From NCBI RefSeq assembly GCF_026130175.1, contig NZ_JAIGNI010000058.1:1-37201 (forward strand): DNA of 37,201 bases, given 5' to 3'. The stretch's first letter is position 1. Every line of letters begins with the position of its first letter. The position numbers were made by a program, and so were the translations under genes. Shown here one piece after another: positions 25,701-33,365 of this stretch. Origin of the DNA: Lyngbya sp. CCAP 1446/10. Its GTDB lineage: Bacteria; Cyanobacteriota; Cyanobacteriia; Cyanobacteriales; Microcoleaceae. The notes under the pieces were generated by a model. It was given only the letters and a program-made list of their open reading frames with translations, was not told the DNA's origin and made no database searches.

Positions 25701-26594
25701 ATGTCAAAACAGCTCAATTCAAATCCCGCCCCCGCAGCCATTAGCACACCAATTGGATTCCTCGCAGGTTTCACCTATCCTTTGCGAGCTTTCACGCTGA
25801 TTTGGCAAACTCCCAAGCTGTGGACTTATGTATTAGTTCCCGTCGTGCTAAATTTTCTAATTGGTATCGGTCTTTATTTAAGCTTGCTATTTCCCAGTTT
25901 GGCAGGCATAGACGTTTTAGTTGCCGATTTATCCGTCCAATTTAATACTTTAATTGCGAGTTTGCCAGCTTGGCTGAGCTTTCTCGGCGTGTTAACAGTT
26001 GCTTTCGGCTGGCTGCTGCGCGTACTCCTAGTGTCAGGACTTTTGGTAATAATCGGGTTTTTATTAGTACAGTTCGGCGTGATTTTAGGTTCGCCCTGGT
26101 ATGGCCAACTTTCCGAACAATTGGAACTGCTGCGGAACGGTCAATTGCCCGCAGAAGCACCGATGAATTTGGCGAATATTTTTCGGGATATTCAATTGGC
26201 GATCGGCTTTGAACTGCGAAAACTACAAATTTTGTTGAGCATCGGCATACCCCTGCTGCTGCTGAATTTTATCCCTGGCTTCGGCTCTATTCTTAGCACT
26301 TTGGGCGGCGTTGCTTTAGGCGCGATTATTGTCGGTTTGGACTTTTTAAATGCACCTTTGGAGCGGCGGAAGCTGCCTTTTCAGGAGAAGTTTGAGCTAA
26401 TTCGGGCGAGTTTGCCGGCCAGCGGGAGTTTTGGCTTAGTTTGTTTGGGTTTGGTGAGTATTCCGCTGTTGAATCTGTTGGCGATTCCGCTGTGCGTGAC
26501 GGCGGGGACTTTGTTTTTTTGCGATCGCATTTGGCCCGCCCATTTTGCCCCAGAAGAAACCAACCGCGCCCCAGAAACTAACATTACAACTTAA
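25701..26594 (+). CDS. EI24 domain-containing membrane protein
   Basis: A 297-residue integral membrane protein of the EI24/CysZ-like family. An N-terminal FLAGFTYPLRAFTLIWQTPKLW segment (residues 20-41) is the hallmark of these proteins. Several hydrophobic helices follow: about 44-67, 93-130, 180-215 and 245-272. The middle soluble portion includes GSPWYGQLSEQLE. CysZ proteins take up sulfate, but cyanobacterial EI24 proteins are not well characterised, so transport is only possible. The leader is made of heptamer arrays right up to the ATG, so translation would start without a visible ribosome binding site. There is a downstream neighbour on the opposite strand. Confidence 0.82.
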   Translation: MSKQLNSNPAPAAISTPIGFLAGFTYPLRAFTLIWQTPKLWTYVLVPVVLNFLIGIGLYLSLLFPSLAGIDVLVADLSVQFNTLIASLPAWLSFLGVLTVAFGWLLRVLLVSGLLVIIGFLLVQFGVILGSPWYGQLSEQLELLRNGQLPAEAPMNLANIFRDIQLAIGFELRKLQILLSIGIPLLLLNFIPGFGSILSTLGGVALGAIIVGLDFLNAPLERRKLPFQEKFELIRASLPASGSFGLVCLGLVSIPLLNLLAIPLCVTAGTLFFCDRIWPAHFAPEETNRAPETNITT

Positions 26595-26642
26595 AAACTA
26601 GGGAGATGCTTCTAGTTTCCGCCGAATGCTTTCTCCCTTCGG

Positions 26643-26873
26643 CTAACTCTGGGACTTAAAACTCAGAAACGGGCTTAAAAACAACCAACTAACGAAAAAG
26701 AATGAAGCTGTAAATAGCTGGACAATATCGATCGCCGACAAATATCCGTCAGACAATAGTGCAATGCTTCTATCTGTCAGCCCGAATATCCAAGAGAGAA
26801 TCCCAAACAGCCAAATGCCTTTTTGGAGCATTGACAAAAATGCTGAAACTTCGGAGTTTTGCTGATTATTCAT
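26643..26873 (-). CDS. Small membrane protein of unknown function
   Basis: A 76-residue protein with a polar N-terminus and two predicted membrane segments (about 18-35 and 52-70), ending in a short Ser-rich tail. I do not recognise a family. It is convergent with the EI24 gene. The evidence for a real gene is the clean membrane-protein composition, the ATG start and the absence of repeats in the frame; there is no strong ribosome binding site. Confidence 0.5.
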   Translation of the reverse strand: MNNQQNSEVSAFLSMLQKGIWLFGILSWIFGLTDRSIALLSDGYLSAIDIVQLFTASFFFVSWLFLSPFLSFKSQS

Positions 26874-27420
26874 TGATTTAGCCCTTGTTTGCGAAGAATC
26901 TGATTAACCGCGCACCCCAAGGGCTTAAGGATTTTTGGTGTCTCCTCGGATTCCCTTTGTTCTCTATATGTTAAGAAATGTTTCCCAATATTGCAACTTG
27001 CCCTGGAGGTATTTGCGCATCTATCTCAAGAGGTAGTCACAACGTCAAAAATCAGTAAACTTTGCTACACTTTGTCAGGAAGGGCGATCGATCTCCCACC
27101 ATGAGTCCGCTCTTGCCATTAGTCGCAGGCGCTTGGTATAGTTAGTCACAGGCTGGTTCATTCAGTTGACAGTTGACAGTTGACAGTTGACAGCTACCTC
27201 TACCTGGCAGGAAGAGGATTGAAGCAATGAATAGTCGGATTTTAATTTCTCCCTCAAAGGGAGAGGCTTTAAACCAATTCTTTCTGGTAAAAAAGCGAAA
27301 TCAAAAACTATAGCGCTTCTCAAGTGAGTTTGCCCCCGTGCGTGAGCAAGGGCAAATTAGCAAGTACCTATTACCTATTACCCATTACCGGACATACCTC
27401 ACCTAAACAAGAAAGGCTAT
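26874..27420. other. Intergenic region, 547 bp
   Basis: It contains dispersed element copy B (27157-27290) and a short TACCTAT/TACCCAT heptamer run (27364-27388). The segment 26880-27156 has no repeats, no hairpin and no credible open frame. The promoter of the MBOAT-SGNH operon is expected in the right part. GAAAGGCT lies just before the operon's ATG. Confidence 0.5.
27157..27290 (+). repeat. Dispersed CAGTTGA-headed element, copy B
   Basis: Order: TTCATTCAGTTGACAG with four to five CAGTTGA units (27163-27193), CTACCTCTACCTGGCAGG, GATTGAAGCAATGAATAG, GATTTTAATTTCTCCCT, a perfect TCTCCCT-CAA-AGGGAGA hairpin, GGCTTTAAACCAATTCTTTC and CTGGTAA. It is the most complete copy and lies 130 bp upstream of the MBOAT gene. 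Confidence 0.82.
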
Positions 27421-28926
27421 ATGTTATTTAACAGTATTGAATTTTTAGTATTTTTTGCGATTGTTTTCGCCATATATTATTTCCCTCCCTTGCAAAAACT
27501 GCAAGTTCCCATCCTCATAATTGCCAGCTTTATATTTTACAGTTGGAGCGCGCCCGCACTGCTACTAATCCTGCTGCTATCAATTATTATCAACGCTACT
27601 GTCAGCTTTCAAGTTGCCAAAATTCCCGACAAGAAACAGCGATTTATTTGGGCATTATCGGGAGTATTTCTCAATGTATTAATTTTGAGTTTGTTTAAAT
27701 ACGCTGGTTTGCTGACCACCTTTGTGGCGGATGTTTTTAATATTGCCAGAACCGAAGGCAGTATTGCTTATTTATTTTTAAAATTGCCTCTGCCGATCGG
27801 CATTTCTTTCTACACATTTGAAGGCATTAGTTTAATAGTTGACGTACTGACTCAAAAAGACAAAAACGAAACCGAATCACACGCTTATGTCTCTCCCAAC
27901 TTCAGCCAACACCTGCTCAACACTTCATTTTTCATTAGCTTTTTCCCGAATTTACTGTCAGGCCCAATTTTAAAATCCAAGACATTTTATCCCCAACTTG
28001 GCGTTAAATATTTCAAAGACATTCCTGCAAATTTCATTTTTCGCTCGCTCGTTGTCGGCTACTTCCTAAAAATGGTCATCGCCGACAACCTAAAAGACTA
28101 CACCTTCTGGATCAGCTTTCCCTACTACCAAGGGTTTGGAACTATTACCAACCTAACCCTGCTGTTCGGCTACTCAATCCAAATCTTTGCCGATTTTGCC
28201 GGTTACTCCTTAATTGCGATCGGTTTTGCTGCTGCTTTGGGTTACAAAATTCCCGACAACTTCGACTTTCCCTACATCTCCCGTTCCCTCTCCGAATTCT
28301 GGAGAAGGTGGCACATTTCCCTATCAACTTGGCTGAGAGATTATCTATACTTTCCCCTCGGCGGAAACCGCAAAGGAAAAATCCGAACTTATGTTAACTT
28401 AATGACAGTAATGACTTTAGGAGGATTATGGCATGGGGCTGCTTGGAGTTATGCAGTTTGGGGAATTTATCACGGATTTGGTTTAGCCGTCGAACGCTTT
28501 TTTGGGTTCGATAAATCCAAAAACCAATCGCCAGAAATAAATCAAACAGAAACCAAACCAATCTGGCAGCAATTATTATTTGACAGCCTTAGCGTTATAG
28601 GAATTTTCTCTTTTGTTTCCTTCGGATGGCTGCTTTTCAAACTGCCGCGATTTGAAGAAGCGGTTGACTTCGCAGTTACTTTATTTCGCAACTATAAAGT
28701 TAAACCCGGTTGGACTCACATTATTCCGACGCTAATTTTTTCCATACCCGTAGTAATTTATCATATTCCTCATTTTCCCACTTGGCAAAATCTGATGAAA
28801 CAAGATTCAATGAAAAAAGGTCAAAAAGTCTGGAGTCTTTATCAAGATTTAGCTTTAGGAATTATGCTAGCAATGATCTTCCTCAACAGCGGCAGCTCGA
28901 AACAATTTATTTATTTCCAATTCTAG
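27421..28926 (+). CDS. MBOAT-family O-acyltransferase (AlgI-like)
   Basis: A 501-residue membrane-bound O-acyltransferase with at least ten hydrophobic segments. It matches AlgI/DltB-type enzymes: MLFNSIEFLVFF start, LPLPIGISFYTFEGIS, RRWHISLSTWLRDYLYFPLGGNR around 298-320 (with residue 338 onward GLWHGAAWSYAVWGIYHG). H338 is the conserved active-site histidine. Such enzymes move acyl (often acetyl) groups across the membrane onto an extracellular polymer, usually together with an SGNH-like partner. That partner follows 10 bp downstream and should be in the same operon. A ribosome binding site AGAAAGG lies just upstream of the ATG. The acceptor polymer is unknown. Confidence 0.92.
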   Translation: MLFNSIEFLVFFAIVFAIYYFPPLQKLQVPILIIASFIFYSWSAPALLLILLLSIIINATVSFQVAKIPDKKQRFIWALSGVFLNVLILSLFKYAGLLTTFVADVFNIARTEGSIAYLFLKLPLPIGISFYTFEGISLIVDVLTQKDKNETESHAYVSPNFSQHLLNTSFFISFFPNLLSGPILKSKTFYPQLGVKYFKDIPANFIFRSLVVGYFLKMVIADNLKDYTFWISFPYYQGFGTITNLTLLFGYSIQIFADFAGYSLIAIGFAAALGYKIPDNFDFPYISRSLSEFWRRWHISLSTWLRDYLYFPLGGNRKGKIRTYVNLMTVMTLGGLWHGAAWSYAVWGIYHGFGLAVERFFGFDKSKNQSPEINQTETKPIWQQLLFDSLSVIGIFSFVSFGWLLFKLPRFEEAVDFAVTLFRNYKVKPGWTHIIPTLIFSIPVVIYHIPHFPTWQNLMKQDSMKKGQKVWSLYQDLALGIMLAMIFLNSGSSKQFIYFQF

Positions 28927-28936
28927 AAGGTGTTCT

Positions 28937-29845
28937 ATGTTTGTCAAACCCCAGTTGCGTTCTATTTTGCGCCCGGTACTAATTTTTCTGTTTCTAATGA
29001 GTTTTTATCAAGTGCTTGTCAGCGGCGGAGTTGTGCCAGCTTCTGAGGGAGTTAGCCTGATTCAAAATAATATTGTCAAAGCTCAAAGGTATGTATATCA
29101 GGATGATTCGGATCTAAAAATGGTAATAGTGGGTAGTTCCTTAGCTGCCAACCTTAATGTTAAAGACATTGGAGAGGGTGTAAAGAGCATAGCTTTGGGG
29201 GGAGGAGCGAGCCAAACAGGTTTAGAAATAGTTAAAAGAAGTAAAAGTAAGCCTCCGATAGTTTTGGTAGAAATTAACGATACTATTATCCGCAAAATAG
29301 ATGCCGACTTAGTTGATTCTTTGTATCACCCTATTTTTTATTGGCTGCGCCAGTATCTGCCGATGATGAGAGAGGAATACCGTCCGATTAGCGTTTTTGT
29401 TGATTCTTTTAAAAGTCGCTCGAAGCAGAATCTAAAACTGATGAAGCGAGAAGCACTAGATAGCTTAGAAGGTCGCAATCTTACTCCCGAATTATCGCAA
29501 AAAGCTATCCAAACGACTGTTGATATTCAAAGCAAACCTTTGTCAAACCAAGATGCAAAAAATATGAAACAAGAAGCTGATTTGATGAAAAATCAAATCG
29601 CTGAAATCACAAAGGATAGCGGGGCAAAAGTAGTTTTATTTGACATACCGCTTGAGTCGCGAGTTAATGCTACACTCAGAATAAAACAAGTCCGAGAATT
29701 GGCGAAAAAGCTGTTTCCGCCCGATCGCTTTGAGTGGCTACCACCCCCGCCCCCGCGAGAATGGCGTACCAATGACGGCATCCACTTGATCCGCAGCGAT
29801 GCTAGAGATTTTGCCGAGTTTTTGAGGGATAAATTGCTGGGCTAG
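28937..29845 (+). CDS. SGNH-like exported partner of the acyltransferase
   Basis: A 302-residue protein with an N-terminal membrane anchor/signal (about 11-29), followed by an SGNH-hydrolase-like domain. Block I is VIVGSSLA (S67/S68 as candidate nucleophile), block III is EINDT (N114), and the C-terminal Asp-x-x-His is NDGIHLI (D280, H283). Similar proteins (AlgJ, AlgX, DltD) complete O-acetylation outside the membrane with an MBOAT enzyme. AAGGTG precedes the ATG, and only ten bases separate it from the MBOAT gene. A Pro-rich segment lies at 269-273. Family-level assignment is by motif and context, since overall similarity to AlgJ is not obvious. Confidence 0.72.
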   Translation: MFVKPQLRSILRPVLIFLFLMSFYQVLVSGGVVPASEGVSLIQNNIVKAQRYVYQDDSDLKMVIVGSSLAANLNVKDIGEGVKSIALGGGASQTGLEIVKRSKSKPPIVLVEINDTIIRKIDADLVDSLYHPIFYWLRQYLPMMREEYRPISVFVDSFKSRSKQNLKLMKREALDSLEGRNLTPELSQKAIQTTVDIQSKPLSNQDAKNMKQEADLMKNQIAEITKDSGAKVVLFDIPLESRVNATLRIKQVRELAKKLFPPDRFEWLPPPPPREWRTNDGIHLIRSDARDFAEFLRDKLLG

Positions 29846-29970
29846 TAGGGGTGGTGTCAAGAGTGGCGGCCCAGATTTCGGGTTTCTGAGATGTACTGGA
29901 TCAACCCGTAATCTGCTTTAATAATTGAATCAATCCGTTAAATTCGTCAGTCCAGGACGCATCAAGACAG

Positions 29971-30888
29971 ATGAGTTACTGCATAAATCCTCAATGCGAA
30001 CAACGCGAAAACCTTGCTGCTGCTCAAAATTGTCAGGCTTGCGGCACGGCTTTGTTAATTGCCGATCGCTATCGTATCCTTAAACCAGTGCGATCGCCCA
30101 ACCCCGCACACCCCACAGACATCTTTGAAGTCGAAGATTTCGGAACAGGGGACAACGAATGGGGAACTGTCAAAGTTTTAAAACTCTTGAAACACAGCCA
30201 CAATCCCGATTTACTTCGTTTGTTCAAGCAAGAAGCGCGAGTGTTAATTTGGCTAGTGGGAAAGGCGAAAGTTCCCCAAGTCGAACCAGATGGTTATTTC
30301 TCAATTAAACTCCCCCATAACTCCCAGAAATTGTCTTGTTTGGTGATGGAAAAAATTAGCGGCGAAAACTTGGCAGAATTCTTAACGAAAAACCAGTACG
30401 TTTGTCAAACACTAGCTGTTGATTGGCTGCAACAAATGCTCAATATTTTGCCGGCAATTCACAAATATCATTTAGTACATCGGGATATTAAGCCATCCAA
30501 CCTGATGCTTGCAGCCGATGGAACATTGCGATTAATTGACTTCGGCTGCGCCGTAGAAGCAGACACGGATACCACACCGATAGGTTCTGCTGGATACTCC
30601 GCGCCGGAACAAATTGTAGGAAAACCAGAAGTGCGATCGGACTTTTTTGCCCTGGGGCGTACTTTTGTACATTTATTGACAGGCATATCGCCGATCGACT
30701 TTCCTGTAAATCTCACAACTGGTAAGATTAACTGGAGGAACCAGGCTTTAGATGTTGACCAGTCATTGGTAGAGTCGATCGACGAATTGATGGAACCCCT
30801 ACCCGAAAACCGACCGAAAAACACCCAAGTCATTTTAGAAAAACTCAAAAATATAGACCTTTTGATTACCTCCACAGAATCGAACTAA
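29971..30888 (+). CDS. Ser/Thr protein kinase with N-terminal zinc ribbon
   Basis: A 305-residue cytoplasmic eukaryotic-type kinase. An N-terminal four-cysteine zinc ribbon (C4, C9, C21, C24) is followed by the kinase domain (33-300). Catalytic motifs: K68 in VKVLK, E88, HRDIKPSN (D172, N177), DFG (D190) and a GYSAPEQ activation-loop end. The glycine-rich loop after YRILKPV is not canonical (RSPNPAHPTD), but the rest of the catalytic machinery is complete. This four-Cys subgroup is common in cyanobacteria; targets are unknown. No membrane segment or PASTA domain is present. Confidence 0.88.
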   Translation: MSYCINPQCEQRENLAAAQNCQACGTALLIADRYRILKPVRSPNPAHPTDIFEVEDFGTGDNEWGTVKVLKLLKHSHNPDLLRLFKQEARVLIWLVGKAKVPQVEPDGYFSIKLPHNSQKLSCLVMEKISGENLAEFLTKNQYVCQTLAVDWLQQMLNILPAIHKYHLVHRDIKPSNLMLAADGTLRLIDFGCAVEADTDTTPIGSAGYSAPEQIVGKPEVRSDFFALGRTFVHLLTGISPIDFPVNLTTGKINWRNQALDVDQSLVESIDELMEPLPENRPKNTQVILEKLKNIDLLITSTESN

Positions 30889-30933
30889 TAATTTCCAATC
30901 CTCTATGCCCAATGCCCAATGCCCAATGCCCAA

Positions 30934-31560
30934 TCAATAAATCTCTTCCAACCTGCGAAAATCCCGCTCAACTTCCGCCCACAAAGCCCGATTGTGAGGG
31001 TCAGTTTTTACAGCTTTTTTCAAATAAATTCTCGCCTTATCAACCTGCTTTTCGCTAATTAAATGCCGTCCCCAGCGCTGATAGGCGATCGCCTGCCACT
31101 GACGCACCTCCAAATCTTCGGGCACCCGCTGAGCCAAACCCTCAATTAGAGCGATCGCCCGTGGAAACCTTTGATATTTCAACAACTGTTGCAGTTCAAA
31201 ATAAGCATCTTGCTTTAACTTTTTTTCCGCCCCCGACAGATCCTGGCTATCTGGATTCGGTTGCTGTTTCCGAGTCACCTTAACAGCCTGCGGTTGAGCT
31301 TTCACCGCCTCCGCTGGTGCTGTCGCAGTCGGTGGCACAGTTGAATTGGCAACTTTCGACTCCGCAACATCGGCGGGCGCAATATTCACCAGGAACTTAT
31401 AAGCCTCAGTAATAGCAATAAACTTATTCTTAGCCTGTTCGTTTCCCGGATTCACATCGGGGTGATACTGTCTGGCTAACTTTCGATAAGAAGCCTTAAC
31501 TTGCGATAAACTCGCACCAGACCTGAGTCCTAACTGTCGGTAATAATCTGCAATATCCAT
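30934..31560 (-). CDS. J-domain (DnaJ-like) protein
   Basis: A 208-residue co-chaperone. An N-terminal J domain (residues 4-65) carries the essential HPD motif (33-35) that stimulates the ATPase of DnaK. A Pro/Ala/Gln-rich linker (70-105) follows, and then a helical C-terminal region (110-208) with TPR-like repeats. There is no Gly/Phe region or zinc domain, so it is a class III J protein with a specialised, unknown client. It is on the same strand as, and downstream of, clpR-clpP3. The start is the ATG at 31560. Confidence 0.87.
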   Translation of the reverse strand: MDIADYYRQLGLRSGASLSQVKASYRKLARQYHPDVNPGNEQAKNKFIAITEAYKFLVNIAPADVAESKVANSTVPPTATAPAEAVKAQPQAVKVTRKQQPNPDSQDLSGAEKKLKQDAYFELQQLLKYQRFPRAIALIEGLAQRVPEDLEVRQWQAIAYQRWGRHLISEKQVDKARIYLKKAVKTDPHNRALWAEVERDFRRLEEIY

Positions 31561-31703
31561 TTAGCATGAATGAGCGTGGATAATACCATTAAATATGGCA
31601 GAATCCTTAAATGTAAAGATTCTGCCAAAATTTACTGTGAACTAGGTCGTAGTGCGAGGTTTCCCCGCACTACTTCCCTATAAAAATCACTTACCTGCAT
31701 CAC

Positions 31704-31763
31704 AGGGGATTTAAGCCCCCACGTTGTAGGTGGATTGTTTTTAGGCTGGGGCTTAAATCCCCT
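31704..31763. repeat. Perfect 16-bp inverted repeat
   Basis: Arms AGGGGATTTAAGCCCC (31704-31719) and its exact complement (31748-31763), separated by 28 bases. It lies downstream of clpP3 and upstream of the J-domain gene, and is likely a dispersed palindrome. A role as a terminator of clpP3 is possible. Confidence 0.8.
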
Positions 31764-31777
31764 GCCTAAAAACTTCA

Positions 31778-31808
31778 CTGTCAACTGTCAACTGTCAACT
31801 GTCAACTG
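31778..31808 (-). repeat. CAGTTGA heptamer array adjoining clpP3 stop
   Basis: Four to five copies of the heptamer (TCAACTG on the plus strand) running up to the stop codon of clpP3. It is in the sense orientation (CAGTTGA) of that gene's strand, with no dispersed-element body beside it. Confidence 0.8.
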
Positions 31809-32402
31809 TTAAGGACGATCTTCGACTACTTTGTCGATCAAGCCGTATTCTTTGGCTTCCTCGGCGGACATGAAATAGTCGCGATCCATGTCTTTCTCGA
31901 TTTTCTCGATCGGCTGTCCGGTATTTTTAGCATAGATACCGTTGAGTTGGTGGCGCAACCGCAGAATCTCCTTCGCCTCAATCTGAATATCCGTTGCTTG
32001 TCCCCGCGTACCCCCAGAAGGTTGGTGAATCATAATCCGCGAGTGAGGCAAAGCCAACCGTTTCCCCTTCGTACCGGCAGCCAGCAGGAAAGAACCCATC
32101 GAAGCAGCCAAGCCCACACAAATCGTCACCACGTCCGATTTAATGTGCTGCATGGTATCAAAAATAGCCATGCCTGCCGACACCATCCCACCTGGGGAAT
32201 TGATGTACAAAATGATATCCTTACCCGAATCTTCCGAATCCAGATACAGCATCACGGCGATGATTTGATTGGCAATTTCATCGTCAATGTCCTTACCCAA
32301 GAAAATAATCCGTTCCCGGTAAAGGCGATCGTAGATATTAATCCACTGAGTATCATAACCCCCCGGCATTTTGTAGGGAACTTTTGGCACACCTATAGGC
32401 AT
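31809..32402 (-). CDS. clpP3: ATP-dependent Clp protease catalytic subunit ClpP3
   Basis: A 197-residue catalytic ClpP. The triad is complete: S101 in GLAASMGS, H126 in IMIHQP and D175 in DRDYFM, with the standard 25- and 49-residue spacings. The immediate upstream gene is ClpR, which marks this as ClpP3. In Synechococcus, ClpP3 and ClpR form a mixed barrel that works with ClpC, an essential housekeeping protease. AAAGGAG lies ten bases before the ATG. The intergenic space to clpR is 231 bp and full of heptamer repeats, unusual for such an operon. Confidence 0.95.
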   Translation of the reverse strand: MPIGVPKVPYKMPGGYDTQWINIYDRLYRERIIFLGKDIDDEIANQIIAVMLYLDSEDSGKDIILYINSPGGMVSAGMAIFDTMQHIKSDVVTICVGLAASMGSFLLAAGTKGKRLALPHSRIMIHQPSGGTRGQATDIQIEAKEILRLRHQLNGIYAKNTGQPIEKIEKDMDRDYFMSAEEAKEYGLIDKVVEDRP

Positions 32403-32412
32403 AATTCGGAAC

Positions 32413-32633
32413 TCCTTTTAATTGGTAATTGGTAATTGGTAATTGGGCATTGGGCATTGGTAATTGGGAATCGGTAATTGTTAGGAATCGGTAATTGGGA
32501 ATTGTTAGTCATAAAAAGACTATTGAATAACTAATCAGGGTAGAAACTACTAGCCATTAACCCTTAATTATTACTCATGCCCGATGCCCGATGCCCGATG
32601 CCCGATGCCCCATTCCCCATGCCCTATTCCCAG
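32413..32633. repeat. Mixed heptamer arrays between clpR and clpP3
   Basis: On the plus strand: about five AATTGGT/AATTGGG/CATTGGG units (32413-32460) with degenerate continuation to 32507, then five GCCCGAT units (32579-32609) and CCCATTC/CCCATGC variants to about 32630. Together they fill the gap between the two clp genes, so they would be transcribed if clpR and clpP3 are cotranscribed. Confidence 0.85.
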
Positions 32634-33293
32634 TTAGATGACTCCAGCAGCCAGCGGTTTCGCCAATTCTTCCGAACTTTCAAGAACGCGATCGATCAAA
32701 CCGTATTCTTTAGCTTCCTGGGGTGTCATGTACAGCAACCGATCCATATCTTTAGTAATTTTTTCGATCGGTTGGCCAGTACAACTTGCAAAAATCTCAA
32801 GCATCGTCGCCTTATTTGCCAGCACTTCCTTCGCCCGAATTTGAATGTCGCTGGCTTGACCCCGCGTGTAAGCCTTGGGTTGGTGCAACACGATCGAAGC
32901 GTGGGGTAAACTCGCCCGAAAGCCCTTTGTACCCGCCGCTAGCAGCATCGCAGCCATGCCCATTGCCGAACCGAGGCAAATAGTGTGCACGGGCGGCTTA
33001 ATGTACCGAATCGTGTCGCAAATAGCGAAGGCTTCCGTTTCAAAGCCAACGGGTTCGCCACTATAACCAGAAGTGCCTGTCGAGTTGATATAGATTTTGA
33101 TGGGCTTATCCGGGTCTTCGTACTGCAAGAACAACAGTTCAGCGATAATCAGTTCTGTTACCGCAGGTACCAGAGGCATACCCAGATAAACGATCCGCTC
33201 CTTCAGCAACAGGGATGGCAAATCGGGAGGCGGCGTCCGAGAGTTGCCTTCCCCGTAGTATTGCGATTGCACAGCTTTTATTGGTGTGTTCAT
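32634..33293 (-). CDS. clpR: Non-catalytic Clp subunit ClpR
   Basis: A 219-residue ClpP paralogue. Compared with ClpP3, the nucleophile Ser is replaced (CLGSAMGMAA puts G112 at the Ser position) and the third triad residue position is L186 instead of Asp, while H137 is retained. A short insertion follows IYINSTGT (TSGYSGEP), as in other cyanobacterial ClpR proteins. It should build the mixed ClpP3/ClpR core that works with ClpC. It is the first gene of the pair and divergent from the VWA gene with 72 bp between. No strong ribosome binding site is seen before the ATG at 33293. Confidence 0.93.
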   Translation of the reverse strand: MNTPIKAVQSQYYGEGNSRTPPPDLPSLLLKERIVYLGMPLVPAVTELIIAELLFLQYEDPDKPIKIYINSTGTSGYSGEPVGFETEAFAICDTIRYIKPPVHTICLGSAMGMAAMLLAAGTKGFRASLPHASIVLHQPKAYTRGQASDIQIRAKEVLANKATMLEIFASCTGQPIEKITKDMDRLLYMTPQEAKEYGLIDRVLESSEELAKPLAAGVI

Positions 33294-33365
33294 AAACCGA
33301 AATGTTGCCTGAACTGATGGAGCTATTCTTATAAGAAATAGTAACGCAATCTTTAGGTATCCCGC

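Noticed and set aside
26880..27156. Possible tRNA or small RNA in the long gap before the MBOAT operon
   Set aside because: No cloverleaf, no strong hairpin and no terminator are visible; there is not enough evidence to call an RNA gene.
32577..33317. Plus-strand open frames opposite clpR
   Set aside because: They are shadows of the ClpR gene, whose family match is unmistakable.
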